DNA of 5,470 nucleotides from Thioalkalivibrio sp. (GTDB taxonomy: Bacteria; Pseudomonadota; Gammaproteobacteria; Ectothiorhodospirales; Ectothiorhodospiraceae), in contig PUOZ01000196.1 in NCBI GenBank assembly GCA_003553165.1, forward strand, positions 1 through 5,470, given 5' to 3'. Under the pieces are notes generated by a model, which saw only the letters and a program-made list of their open reading frames with translations, did not search any database and had not been told where the DNA came from. Shown here in pieces: positions 1-5,265 of the stretch (positions are counted from its first letter, which is position 1; each line of letters opens with the position of its first letter). Both the position numbers and the translations under genes were made by a program.

Positions 1-91
1 CCGCGGTCCCCGGCTCATCGCGGCCGGAGGCCGCTCCTACGGGGCAGAGGAACCCGTGGGAGATTCGATGTCTGCGCGCGAAGGAATCCTC
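1..91. repeat. 91-base direct repeat, copy 1 (left edge cut by window)
   Basis: This stretch is identical, base for base, to 147-237. The match starts at the first base of the window, so the true repeat probably extends further left, and it ends at C91 (G92 versus T238). The unit contains a REP palindrome at 18-40 followed by a roughly 50-base non-palindromic tail (41-91). No gene is apparent in it. The perfect identity over 91 bases suggests recent duplication or gene conversion. Confidence 0.95.
18..40 (-). repeat. REP palindrome, reverse orientation
   Basis: Read on the minus strand this is a 23-base REP-like element: a GTAG head, then a perfect 6-bp stem (GCGGCC/GGCCGC at 20-25 and 29-34) closed by a 3-base loop. 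GTAG-headed short palindromes are the known class of sequence associated with RAYT (REP-associated tyrosine) transposases. It is probably the right arm of a REPIN whose left arm lies outside the window. Confidence 0.8.
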
Positions 92-116
92 GGATACGGA
101 TCGCACCGGCCCCCGC

Positions 117-139
117 GTAGGAGCGACCTCTGGTCGCGA
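117..139 (+). repeat. REP palindrome, forward orientation
   Basis: It has a GTAG head (117-120) and a perfect 6-bp stem (GCGACC at 123-128, GGTCGC at 132-137) around the loop TCT. Compared with the reverse copies at 18-40 and 164-186 it differs at three of 23 positions. Two of these are paired stem positions (G-C replaced by A-T), so base pairing is kept. The third is in the loop. This compensatory change supports a selected hairpin. Confidence 0.8.
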
Positions 140-146
140 TCCCCGG

Positions 147-237
147 CCGCGGTCCCCGGCTCATCGCGGCCGGAGGCCGCTCCTACGGGGCAGAGGAACC
201 CGTGGGAGATTCGATGTCTGCGCGCGAAGGAATCCTC
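147..237. repeat. 91-base direct repeat, copy 2
   Basis: This is the second copy of the repeat at 1-91, offset by exactly 146 bases. The 55 bases between the copies (92-146) hold a REP palindrome in the opposite orientation. The arrangement fits a tandem array with a 146-base period, made of an inverted REP pair plus a linker. Only one complete period is visible, so the number of units in the genome cannot be told from here. Confidence 0.95.
164..186 (-). repeat. REP palindrome, reverse orientation
   Basis: This is identical to the element at 18-40, being part of the 91-base repeat. The stem halves lie at 166-171 and 175-180, with the loop at 172-174. It faces the forward element at 117-139 across a 24-base GC-rich spacer. 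Confidence 0.8.
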
Positions 238-249
238 TGCGGAGATTCC
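229..249. other. Small imperfect hairpin
   Basis: GGAAT (229-233) pairs with ATTCC (245-249) and CTC (235-237) pairs with GAG (242-244), leaving one bulged C and a TGCG loop. It spans the right edge of the second direct repeat. No run of T follows on either strand, so a terminator role is doubtful. It could be part of the repeat junction. Confidence 0.3.
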
Positions 250-312
250 GTGATCATCAGGTCGATAGTTGCCGCACCGTCGTGATGGCGGGCGGCCAGA
301 CTCGAGACGCGA

Positions 313-334
313 CGAAGCCCACCTGAAGGCTTCG
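313..334 (-). terminator. Hairpin 19 bases after the PhoH gene, possible weak terminator
   Basis: CGAAGCC (313-319) and GGCTTCG (328-334) form a perfect 7-bp stem with an 8-base loop, starting 19 bases past the stop codon of the leftward operon. On the minus strand the following bases are not a clean T run, so it may be a weak or Rho-assisted terminator, or a hairpin protecting the 3' end. No better terminator candidate is seen between 238 and 352. Confidence 0.4.
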
Positions 335-352
335 ATTCTTTACCTTCCGGTC

Positions 353-1771
353 TCAGAGACTGCGCGAGGCGTAGTCCGCCAGCCGCGAGCGCTCGCCCCG
401 CGTCAAGGTGATGTGCCCGCTGTGGGTCCAGCTGCGGAAGCGGTCCACCACGAAGGTCAGCCCCGAGGTGGTCTCGGTAAGATACGGTGTATCGATCTGC
501 GCGATGTTGCCCAGCGCGACCACCTTAGACCCTGGCCCGGCCCGCGTGATCAGCGTCTTCATCTGCTTGCTGGTCAGGTTCTGCGCCTCGTCGAGGATGA
601 TGAACCGGTTCAGAAAGGTGCGCCCGCGCATGAAGTTCAGAGAGCGGATCTTGATCCGGCTCTGGATGACATCGTTGGTCGCCGCCCGGCCCCAGTCGCC
701 CGCACTGTCGGACTTGGTCAACACCTCGAGATTGTCCATCAGCGCCCCCATCCACGGAGTCATCTTCTCCTCCTCGGTGCCGGGCAGGAAGCCGATGTCC
801 TCGCCGACGGGGATGGTGACCCGGGTCATGATGATCTCCCGGTAGGTGTTGTCCTCGAGGGTCTGCGCGAGGCCTGCAGCCAGGGTCAGCAGGGTCTTGC
901 CGGTACCGGCGGCACCGACCAGGGACACGAAGTCGACCTCGGGATCCATCAGCAGGTTCAGCGCGAAGTTCTGCTCGCGGTTGCGCGCGTTGATCCCCCA
1001 GACCGTGTGACGCGGATGCATGTAGTCATCCACCAGCTCGATGACCGCCGCCTCGGCACGCTGGTCGATCTCCAGCACGATCGCCTGCAACGGATTGTCG
1101 CCGTCCCTGTACAGGAACTGGTTGGGCTGCCACTGCATCACCAGAGGACCGGTGACGCGGTAATAGGTACGGCCGCTCTCCTGCCACGACTCCATCTCCC
1201 GGCCGTGGGACTCCCAGAAGTCCGCCGGCAGCTCCGCCATCCCCGAGTACAGCAGGCTGACGTCGTCCAGCACCTGGTCGTTGAAGTAGTCCTCGGCATG
1301 CAGCCCCAGCACCGCAGCCTTGATGCGCAGGTTGATGTCCTTGGAAACCAGCGTGATGTTCGCGTCGGGCTGTTCGCCCTGTAGCGCGAGGGCGGTGGCG
1401 AGGATCGTGTTGTCGGGCGTCGAACCCGGCAGGCTCTCGGGGAGGTGAGCCACCATCGCCCGCGTCTGGAAGAACAGGCGCCCCGTGGCATTCAGCGCGG
1501 ACTCGGCCAGTGACGGGGGGTGCAGCGGCAGCCCCTGCGTGATCTGCGCATGCGTCGCGTCCTGCGTGAGCTCATCGACGAAACGGCTGACCTGACGCAC
1601 GTTGCGCGCCACCTCGGAGACGCCCTTCTTGCTGCGGTCCAGCTCCTCCAGCACCACCATGGGCAGAAAGATGTCGTGCTCCTGAAAACGGAACAGCGCC
1701 GTGGGATCGTGCATCAGGACATTGGTGTCGAGCACCAGCAGGCGGTTGGAGCGCATCTCCTTCTTGACCAT
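353..1771 (-). CDS. phoH: PIN-PhoH two-domain protein (PhoH2/YlaK type ribonuclease-ATPase)
   Basis: This 472-residue protein joins an N-terminal PIN nuclease domain (about residues 9-155) to a C-terminal PhoH ATPase domain (about 255-460). The PIN domain shows its expected acidic residues: D15 in LDTNVLMHDP, E42/E43, D120 in TPDNTILA and D145 in SKDINL. The PhoH domain has a Walker A motif, GAAGTGKT (286-293), and a Walker B motif, FIILDEAQN, with D394 and E395. Both domains therefore look active. In characterised PhoH2 proteins (for example from mycobacteria) this combination acts as an ATP-dependent RNA helicase and ribonuclease in the cytoplasm. The same role here is inferred. It is longer than E. 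coli PhoH, which lacks the PIN domain. The start is fixed by GGAGGA at 1775-1780, three bases upstream of ATG. A second Met at residue 6 has weaker support. It lies 30 bases after bcp and is probably the last gene of a gcvR-bcp-phoH transcript. Confidence 0.95.
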   Translation of the reverse strand: MVKKEMRSNRLLVLDTNVLMHDPTALFRFQEHDIFLPMVVLEELDRSKKGVSEVARNVRQVSRFVDELTQDATHAQITQGLPLHPPSLAESALNATGRLFFQTRAMVAHLPESLPGSTPDNTILATALALQGEQPDANITLVSKDINLRIKAAVLGLHAEDYFNDQVLDDVSLLYSGMAELPADFWESHGREMESWQESGRTYYRVTGPLVMQWQPNQFLYRDGDNPLQAIVLEIDQRAEAAVIELVDDYMHPRHTVWGINARNREQNFALNLLMDPEVDFVSLVGAAGTGKTLLTLAAGLAQTLEDNTYREIIMTRVTIPVGEDIGFLPGTEEEKMTPWMGALMDNLEVLTKSDSAGDWGRAATNDVIQSRIKIRSLNFMRGRTFLNRFIILDEAQNLTSKQMKTLITRAGPGSKVVALGNIAQIDTPYLTETTSGLTFVVDRFRSWTHSGHITLTRGERSRLADYASRSL

Positions 1772-1774
1772 GAG

Positions 1775-1780
1775 TCCTCC
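1775..1780 (-). promoter_or_regulatory. Ribosome binding site of the PhoH gene
   Basis: The minus strand reads GGAGGA, followed by CTC and the ATG at 1771-1769. This is a near-ideal Shine-Dalgarno sequence and decides between the two in-frame Met codons (residues 1 and 6). Confidence 0.75.
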
Positions 1781-1801
1781 GCGGACGGATTGATGGGCCG
1801 G

Positions 1802-2269
1802 CTACAGCGCGCGCACGGCGGCCAGCACCTCTGCGACGTGGCCCGGCACCTTGACCTTGCGCCACTCGCGGCGCAGGACGCCGTGCTCGTCGATCAGGAA
1901 GGTGGAGCGTTCGATGCCTCGCACCTGTTTGCCATACATGTTTTTCATCTTGATGACATCGAAGGCATTGCAGAGGGTTTCCTCCGCGTCGCTCAACAGA
2001 TCAAAGGGCAGTCCCTCCTTGGTCCTGAATTTCTCGTGGCTGTTCACACTGTCACGGGACACGCCGAGGATGGCTGTATTCGCCGCCGCGAAATCCTCCT
2101 GTTGCGCCGCGAAATCCCGGCTTTCGCTGGTGCAGCCCGGGGTCGCGTCCTTGGGGTAGAAGTAGAGCACGATCCGCTTCCCGGCGAAGTCGCCCAGCGC
2201 CAGTGTCTGGTCGCCGGTCGCGGGCAGGCGGATATCCAGCGGAACGGGTTGATCGATCGCTACGCTCAT
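1802..2269 (-). CDS. bcp: Thioredoxin-dependent thiol peroxidase, Bcp/PrxQ family peroxiredoxin
   Basis: This 155-residue cytoplasmic peroxiredoxin reduces hydrogen peroxide and organic hydroperoxides. The thioredoxin-like fold is recognisable from VLYFYPKDATPGCT, where C46 is the peroxidatic cysteine with T43 and P44 of the family motif. Other matching blocks are LLSDAEE (91-97) and GIERSTFLID (118-127). Its length equals that of E. coli Bcp (about 156). The resolving cysteine that E. coli Bcp has five residues after the peroxidatic one is R51 here. The helix position used by Xanthomonas PrxQ is R82, judged by recalled alignment. The only other cysteine is C100. The enzyme may therefore work by a 1-Cys mechanism. 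The start follows AGGAG (2275-2279) by five bases. It lies 56 bases after gcvR and 30 before the PhoH gene. Confidence 0.95.
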   Translation of the reverse strand: MSVAIDQPVPLDIRLPATGDQTLALGDFAGKRIVLYFYPKDATPGCTSESRDFAAQQEDFAAANTAILGVSRDSVNSHEKFRTKEGLPFDLLSDAEETLCNAFDVIKMKNMYGKQVRGIERSTFLIDEHGVLRREWRKVKVPGHVAEVLAAVRAL

Positions 2270-2274
2270 GGCAT

Positions 2275-2279
2275 CTCCT
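2275..2279 (-). promoter_or_regulatory. Ribosome binding site of bcp
   Basis: AGGAG on the minus strand lies five bases before the ATG at 2269-2267. It selects this start over the far longer upstream open frame that would run into gcvR. Confidence 0.7.
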
Positions 2280-2296
2280 GAATGGGTGCGGAGGGG

Positions 2297-2333
2297 AAAA
2301 AAAGGGTTGTCGAGGCCCAGCGGCATCAGCCCT
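2297..2333 (-). terminator. Possible partial terminator or attenuator between gcvR and bcp
   Basis: On the minus strand, AAGGG at the end of gcvR (2333-2329) can pair with CCCTT just before and within a run of seven T (2303-2297). The enclosed loop is long and poorly paired, and a shorter alternative is GGG/CCC around CCTCGACAA. The T run is clear but the stem is weak, so this may only reduce read-through into bcp. It could also be a chance homopolymer. Confidence 0.3.
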
Positions 2334-2880
2334 TGATGGGGTCCAGGACGCCATCGAGATTGAGCTCGTCGCAGAAATCCAGAAAATCGCCACGAAGGCT
2401 GGCCAGGTGCTGCTCGGCAGGGATGTCGATGACCATGTTGGCCGCGAACATGCGTGTCCCGGTCTGCTGGGCCCTGAACACGCGCGAGTGCAGATCCCGG
2501 ATATTCACGCCGCGGCTGGTGAAGAAACCGGCCAGCGCATGCACGATACCGACCTGGTCCAGTGCCACCACGTCCACCGAGTAGGCCATCACCGGCGGCG
2601 TGGCTTCGTCCGGCTGCGCACGGCGCGCGATCAGGGTCAACCCGGTATCCGTCTCGAGCCGGCCGAGCTGGCTTTCGAGCTTGCCCAGGGTTTTCCAGTT
2701 GCCGCTGACGGCGAGATTCATGCAGCAGAATCCGGCCAGCACCGACATGCGGCTTTCCTCCAGGTTGCAACCCGTTTCCATCACGGAACGGGACACCTGT
2801 TCGAGCAGTCCGGGGCGATCGGTCCCGATCAGGACCATGACGAGATGATTGGCAGGCGTCGAGCCCGGTAGATCCGACAT
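2326..2880 (-). CDS. gcvR: Two-ACT-domain regulatory protein, GcvR family
   Basis: This 184-residue protein consists of two ACT domains and has no DNA-binding domain. ACT 1 covers about residues 12-88, with LIGTDRPGLLEQVSRSV and GCNLEESRMSVLAG. ACT 2 covers about 99-175, with DVVALDQVGIVHALAGFF and GVNIRDLHSR. Length and layout match E. coli GcvR (about 190 residues), which represses the glycine cleavage operon by binding the activator GcvA when glycine is low. Its place beside bcp and divergent from dapA matches the gcvR-bcp/dapA order of E. coli. Whether a GcvA partner exists here cannot be seen, so glycine control is inferred. The start was chosen by family length. The open frame extends upstream to 3141, but that would run across the promoter region and into dapA. 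No Shine-Dalgarno sequence precedes the ATG. A short hairpin occupies that position instead. Confidence 0.88.
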   Translation of the reverse strand: MSDLPGSTPANHLVMVLIGTDRPGLLEQVSRSVMETGCNLEESRMSVLAGFCCMNLAVSGNWKTLGKLESQLGRLETDTGLTLIARRAQPDEATPPVMAYSVDVVALDQVGIVHALAGFFTSRGVNIRDLHSRVFRAQQTGTRMFAANMVIDIPAEQHLASLRGDFLDFCDELNLDGVLDPIKG

Positions 2881-2885
2881 GACAG

Positions 2886-2898
2886 GTTGGCAACCAAC
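2886..2898 (-). promoter_or_regulatory. Leader hairpin just upstream of the gcvR start
   Basis: The minus strand reads GTTGG-TTG-CCAAC, a perfect 5-bp stem with a 3-base loop, ending five bases before the ATG. It sits where a ribosome binding site would be expected, and no purine-rich site is present. It could limit translation or mark the ribosome standby region. It may also be part of a DNA-level operator, since the hexamer GCAACC recurs nearby. Confidence 0.35.
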
Positions 2899-2983
2899 GG
2901 GAATAGGGGGGCAACATATCACCTTGCGCCGCCCGCGCAAACGGTTGCCACGCACGCTTGCAACCCGGCAGCCGCGTGCAACC
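2890..2983. repeat. Cluster of GCAACC hexamers in the divergent intergenic region
   Basis: GCAACC occurs at 2890-2895, 2960-2965 and 2978-2983 on the plus strand and at 2943-2948 on the minus strand. The middle pair makes a perfect inverted repeat, GGTTGC-N11-GCAACC, and the last three copies start 17 and 18 bases apart. They lie between and around the two divergent promoter candidates, where a regulator would be expected to bind. No family can be named for such a site. Confidence 0.35.
2913..2940 (-). promoter_or_regulatory. Candidate sigma-70 promoter for gcvR-bcp-phoH
   Basis: On the minus strand, TTGCGC (2940-2935) is separated by 16 bases from TATGTT (2918-2913). The latter is preceded by TGA, giving an extended -10 of the form TGnTATGTT. 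Transcription would start near 2906 and leave a leader of roughly 26 bases, containing the small hairpin. The assignment is by eye against the E. coli consensus. Confidence 0.45.
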
Positions 2984-3059
2984 GGTGGCGAACCTCGCCG
3001 GCGGCCACAGGCACGGGGCCGGAACTCCGCGGCGCCGGGCTTACCGGACATCATGTTGC

Positions 3060-3089
3060 TTGAACCCCTTGTTCGCCCACCGTTAGACT
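3060..3089 (+). promoter_or_regulatory. Candidate sigma-70 promoter for dapA-bamC
   Basis: TTGAAC (3060-3065) and TAGACT (3084-3089) are separated by 18 bases, each matching four of six consensus positions. Transcription would begin near 3096, giving a short leader of about 20 bases to the dapA start. It is the best-scoring pair by eye in 3000-3116. A second, weaker pair (TTGTTC at 3069, TATTGG at 3094) overlaps it. Confidence 0.45.
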
Positions 3090-3106
3090 GCTCTATTGGC
3101 GCACCC

Positions 3107-3114
3107 GGAGAGGG
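3107..3114 (+). promoter_or_regulatory. Ribosome binding site of dapA
   Basis: GGAGAGGG lies two bases before the ATG at 3117 (its GGAG core six bases before). It supports that start over an in-frame TTG at 3096, which lies upstream of this site. Confidence 0.7.
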
Positions 3115-3116
3115 CA

Positions 3117-4001
3117 ATGTTTCAAGGCAGCATGGTCGCATTGGTCACGCCGATGCGCAGAGACGACAGCATCGACATGGACGCGCTCGATCGCCTGCTG
3201 GATTGGCATCTTTCCGCAGGTACCGACGCAATCGTAGCCGTGGGCACGACCGGAGAATCGGCGACACTGGACTTCGAGGAACACTGCGCGGTCATCTCGC
3301 ACGTGGTCAAGCGCATCGCCGGCCGTATACCCGTGATCGCCGGCACCGGGGCGAACGCGACACGCGAGGCCATCCATCTGACCCAGTGTGCGAAGGATGC
3401 AGGGGCCGACGCTTGTCTACTGGTCACGCCCTACTACAACAAGCCGACGCAACAGGGCCTGTTCCTTCACTACCAGGCCGTTGCAGAGGCCGTGGACGTA
3501 CCCCAGATCCTGTACAATGTACCCGGACGTACCGCCGTGGACCTGTTGCCGGAAACCGTGGAACGACTCGCCGGTGTTCCGAACATCGTCGGGCTGAAGG
3601 AGGCCTTGGGCAGGCCCGAACGTACCCGTGAGCTTGTCGAACGCGTGGGCGGACAGCTCGAACTGTACAGCGGCGATGATGCGACCGCGCTGGATTTCCT
3701 GCTCGCGGGCGGACAGGGGGTTATATCCGTTACCGCGAATGTCGCCCCGGCAGCGATGCACCAGATGTGTGCGGCTGCCCTCGCCGGAGACGTGGCACAG
3801 GCGCGCGAGATCAATACCCGCCTCGATGGGCTGCACCATGCGCTGTTCCATGAGGCCAACCCCATTCCGGTAAAATGGGCGGTGGCGCGGATGGGCCTGA
3901 TGCCGGATGGCATCCGCCTGCCGCTGACACCCCTGTCCGAACCCTTTCATGCCGAGGTGCTGGACGCCATGCGCCAGGCCGGCATCGCAGTGGACCATTG
4001 A
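3117..4001 (+). CDS. dapA: 4-hydroxy-tetrahydrodipicolinate synthase
   Basis: DapA condenses pyruvate with aspartate semialdehyde, the first committed step of the diaminopimelate/lysine pathway, in the cytoplasm. The 294-residue protein is a complete (beta/alpha)8 barrel of the expected length (E. coli has 292) and needs no gaps up to the active site. The Schiff-base lysine is K161 in GLKEA. The catalytic triad is T44 (in GTTGES), Y107 (in TPYYN) and Y133 (in ILYNVPGR), and R138 binds the substrate carboxylate. Of the lysine feedback site known from E. coli, S48, A49, H56, N80, E84 and Y106 are present, but position 53 is F instead of H. The N-terminus, [13 protein letters not shown], matches the family start and has a good ribosome binding site. 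Its stop overlaps the bamC start by one base, so the two genes are co-transcribed and probably translationally coupled. Confidence 0.98.
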   Translation: MFQGSMVALVTPMRRDDSIDMDALDRLLDWHLSAGTDAIVAVGTTGESATLDFEEHCAVISHVVKRIAGRIPVIAGTGANATREAIHLTQCAKDAGADACLLVTPYYNKPTQQGLFLHYQAVAEAVDVPQILYNVPGRTAVDLLPETVERLAGVPNIVGLKEALGRPERTRELVERVGGQLELYSGDDATALDFLLAGGQGVISVTANVAPAAMHQMCAAALAGDVAQAREINTRLDGLHHALFHEANPIPVKWAVARMGLMPDGIRLPLTPLSEPFHAEVLDAMRQAGIAVDH

Positions 4002-5167
4002 TGAACGATACGAACGAACGCTCCATCGCCACTCTGCCTCTGCCCAAGGCAATTCTCTCTACCGCGATTGCGCTAGCGCTGGCCGCCTGCACGACGACCG
4101 GGACCGTGGACGGCCCCCGCTACGAGGCCAGTCGACAGGTCGACTCCCTGGAGGTGCCGCCCGACCTGATCGCACCGGGCATGGATCAGGGCTTCCGCAT
4201 CCCGGAAGGACCCGGCGAACGCGTCAGCGCCCGCGAACTCGAGCGCGATGCGCGCGCGGCGCCGCGCCCTGCAACGGGGCAGCCGACCACCATTCTGCCG
4301 GAGACCTCGGACGTCAAGCTACGCCGCGATGGCCAAATTCGCTGGCTCAGCGTGCAGGCGTCGCCAGAGGAGCTCTGGCCCCAGCTGCGCGCCTTCTGGC
4401 GCGCACAGAACCTGACCCTGGCCCGTGATGAGCCTGCGATTGGTGTCATGGAAACCGAGTGGGCCGAGGACCTGGCCGGGATTCCCCTGGGCGGAACCAG
4501 GGGGTTGCTCGCGCGCGCACTCGGCACCCTCTATGACGCCGGCACCCGCGACCAGTACCGTCTGCGTGTGGAACGGCAGAACGGCGGCACCGAGGTGTTC
4601 ATCAGCCACCGCGGTGCCGTGGAGCGGGCCGAGGCAGACGGCCAGACCAGCCGTTGGGAGATTGCCGACCCCGACCCGCAACTGGAAGCCGAAATGCTCA
4701 ACAGGCTGCTCGTCTTCCTCACCACCGGGGAGGTCGCGGCCGCAGAGACCGCTCCCACACCCGTGGACGAACCCGATTTCGAACGTACCGGCCAGGTGGA
4801 CCTGACCGAACGGGACGGCCGACTGGTTCTCGTTGTCTGGGGCGAACCGGACGCCCTCTGGCGCCGCCTCTCTCTGGCACTGGACCGCACGGGCCTCATG
4901 ATCGACGAGCAGGACCGCTCGGCGGCCACCTTCCTGGTCACCTATCGGCCCGACATCGTGGGCTCCGCGGAAGACCAGCCCGGGGCCTTGCGCCGCATGT
5001 TCAGCTTCGGTCGCGCAACCTCCAGACGCCAGGATGAGCGCTACCAGATCCGCATGATCGAGAATGGTCGCGACCTGCAGATCGAGGCTCTGTCCATTGA
5101 AGGCGAGCCATTGCGCGAACGTGACGCGCAGTTCGTCCTTGAACTCATTCAGCCGCAACTGCGCTGA
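4001..5167 (+). CDS. bamC: Outer membrane protein assembly factor BamC (lipoprotein)
   Basis: BamC (formerly NlpB) is a lipoprotein subunit of the BAM complex, which inserts beta-barrel proteins into the outer membrane. This 388-residue protein has a hydrophobic signal segment (about 17-29) ending in the lipobox LAAC, with lipidated C30. T31 at position +2 is compatible with outer-membrane sorting. After it comes the family's extended N-terminal segment, PRYEASRQVDSLEVPPDLIAP. Two helix-grip domains follow (about 104-243 and 265-386), joined by an acidic, proline-containing linker (246-263). It is somewhat longer than E. coli BamC (344). The n-region before the signal helix is long (16 residues) and not strongly positive, but no other start codon is available before the lipobox. 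The ATG overlaps the dapA TGA as TGATG, with no clear Shine-Dalgarno site, which suggests re-initiation. The dapA-bamC order is that of E. coli. Confidence 0.92.
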   Translation: MNDTNERSIATLPLPKAILSTAIALALAACTTTGTVDGPRYEASRQVDSLEVPPDLIAPGMDQGFRIPEGPGERVSARELERDARAAPRPATGQPTTILPETSDVKLRRDGQIRWLSVQASPEELWPQLRAFWRAQNLTLARDEPAIGVMETEWAEDLAGIPLGGTRGLLARALGTLYDAGTRDQYRLRVERQNGGTEVFISHRGAVERAEADGQTSRWEIADPDPQLEAEMLNRLLVFLTTGEVAAAETAPTPVDEPDFERTGQVDLTERDGRLVLVVWGEPDALWRRLSLALDRTGLMIDEQDRSAATFLVTYRPDIVGSAEDQPGALRRMFSFGRATSRRQDERYQIRMIENGRDLQIEALSIEGEPLRERDAQFVLELIQPQLR

Positions 5168-5192
5168 GCCGTTTCGGTGGGCCCTGTGGCGA

Positions 5193-5206
5193 TGACACCG
5201 GCGTCA
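5193..5206. other. Near-palindrome between bamC and the hydrolase gene
   Basis: TGACACCGGCGTCA pairs with itself at six of seven positions. It stands in the 98-base gap (5168-5265) between two co-directional genes. The gap shows no run of T and no convincing promoter, so read-through from dapA-bamC is likely. The palindrome may be an operator or chance in GC-rich DNA. Confidence 0.25.
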
Positions 5207-5265
5207 CGACCGCTGGATCCGAAGCCACGACCTACCCGCCTCAGCGGCTCCAGACCCGAGACAGC

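Larger units (their letters stand above)
117..186. mobile_element. REPIN-like inverted REP pair (70 bases)
   Basis: Two REP palindromes lie head-outward, with GTAGGAGCG at the left end and its reverse complement CGCTCCTAC at the right end, separated by 24 bases (140-163). This is the architecture of a REPIN, a non-autonomous element thought to be mobilised in trans by a RAYT transposase encoded elsewhere. No transposase gene lies in this window. The assignment rests on architecture and the head motif. Whether the family is abundant in the genome cannot be seen here. Confidence 0.65.

Noticed and set aside
1..237. CRISPR array
   Set aside because: There are only two repeat copies of 91 bases, with one 55-base interval that itself holds a related palindrome. 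Repeat and spacer sizes do not fit CRISPR, and no cas gene is present.
56..253. Small plus-strand open frame across the repeats
   Set aside because: It is made of the 91-base repeat and REP palindromes, so its protein repeats itself only because the DNA does. No ribosome binding site or family is seen.
269..1384. Long plus-strand open frame (371 codons) opposite the PhoH gene
   Set aside because: The opposite strand encodes a complete PIN-PhoH protein with all motifs. The plus-strand product is rich in H, Q, R and D/V runs typical of an antisense shadow in GC-rich DNA, and no family is recognisable.
1520..2281. Plus-strand open frame (253 codons) opposite the start of the PhoH gene and bcp
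   Set aside because: It spans two well-supported minus-strand genes, shows no domain or ribosome binding site, and its composition is that of an antisense shadow.
3096..3116. TTG start for dapA seven codons upstream
   Set aside because: It lies before the Shine-Dalgarno site at 3107-3114 and near the predicted transcript start. Known DapA proteins begin at the MF(T/Q)GS motif.
2881..3141. Upstream extension of gcvR to a 271-residue protein
   Set aside because: It would run through the divergent promoter region and into dapA. The added residues resemble no ACT protein, and the 184-residue form matches the family length.
3875..4000. N-terminal extension of bamC (42 more codons)
   Set aside because: It would overlap the dapA 3' end entirely and place a GC-rich shadow peptide ahead of the signal segment, destroying the lipoprotein signal layout.
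4319..5158. Minus-strand open frame (279 codons) inside bamC
   Set aside because: bamC is supported by its lipobox, family N-terminal motif and synteny. The antisense product has no recognisable domain.
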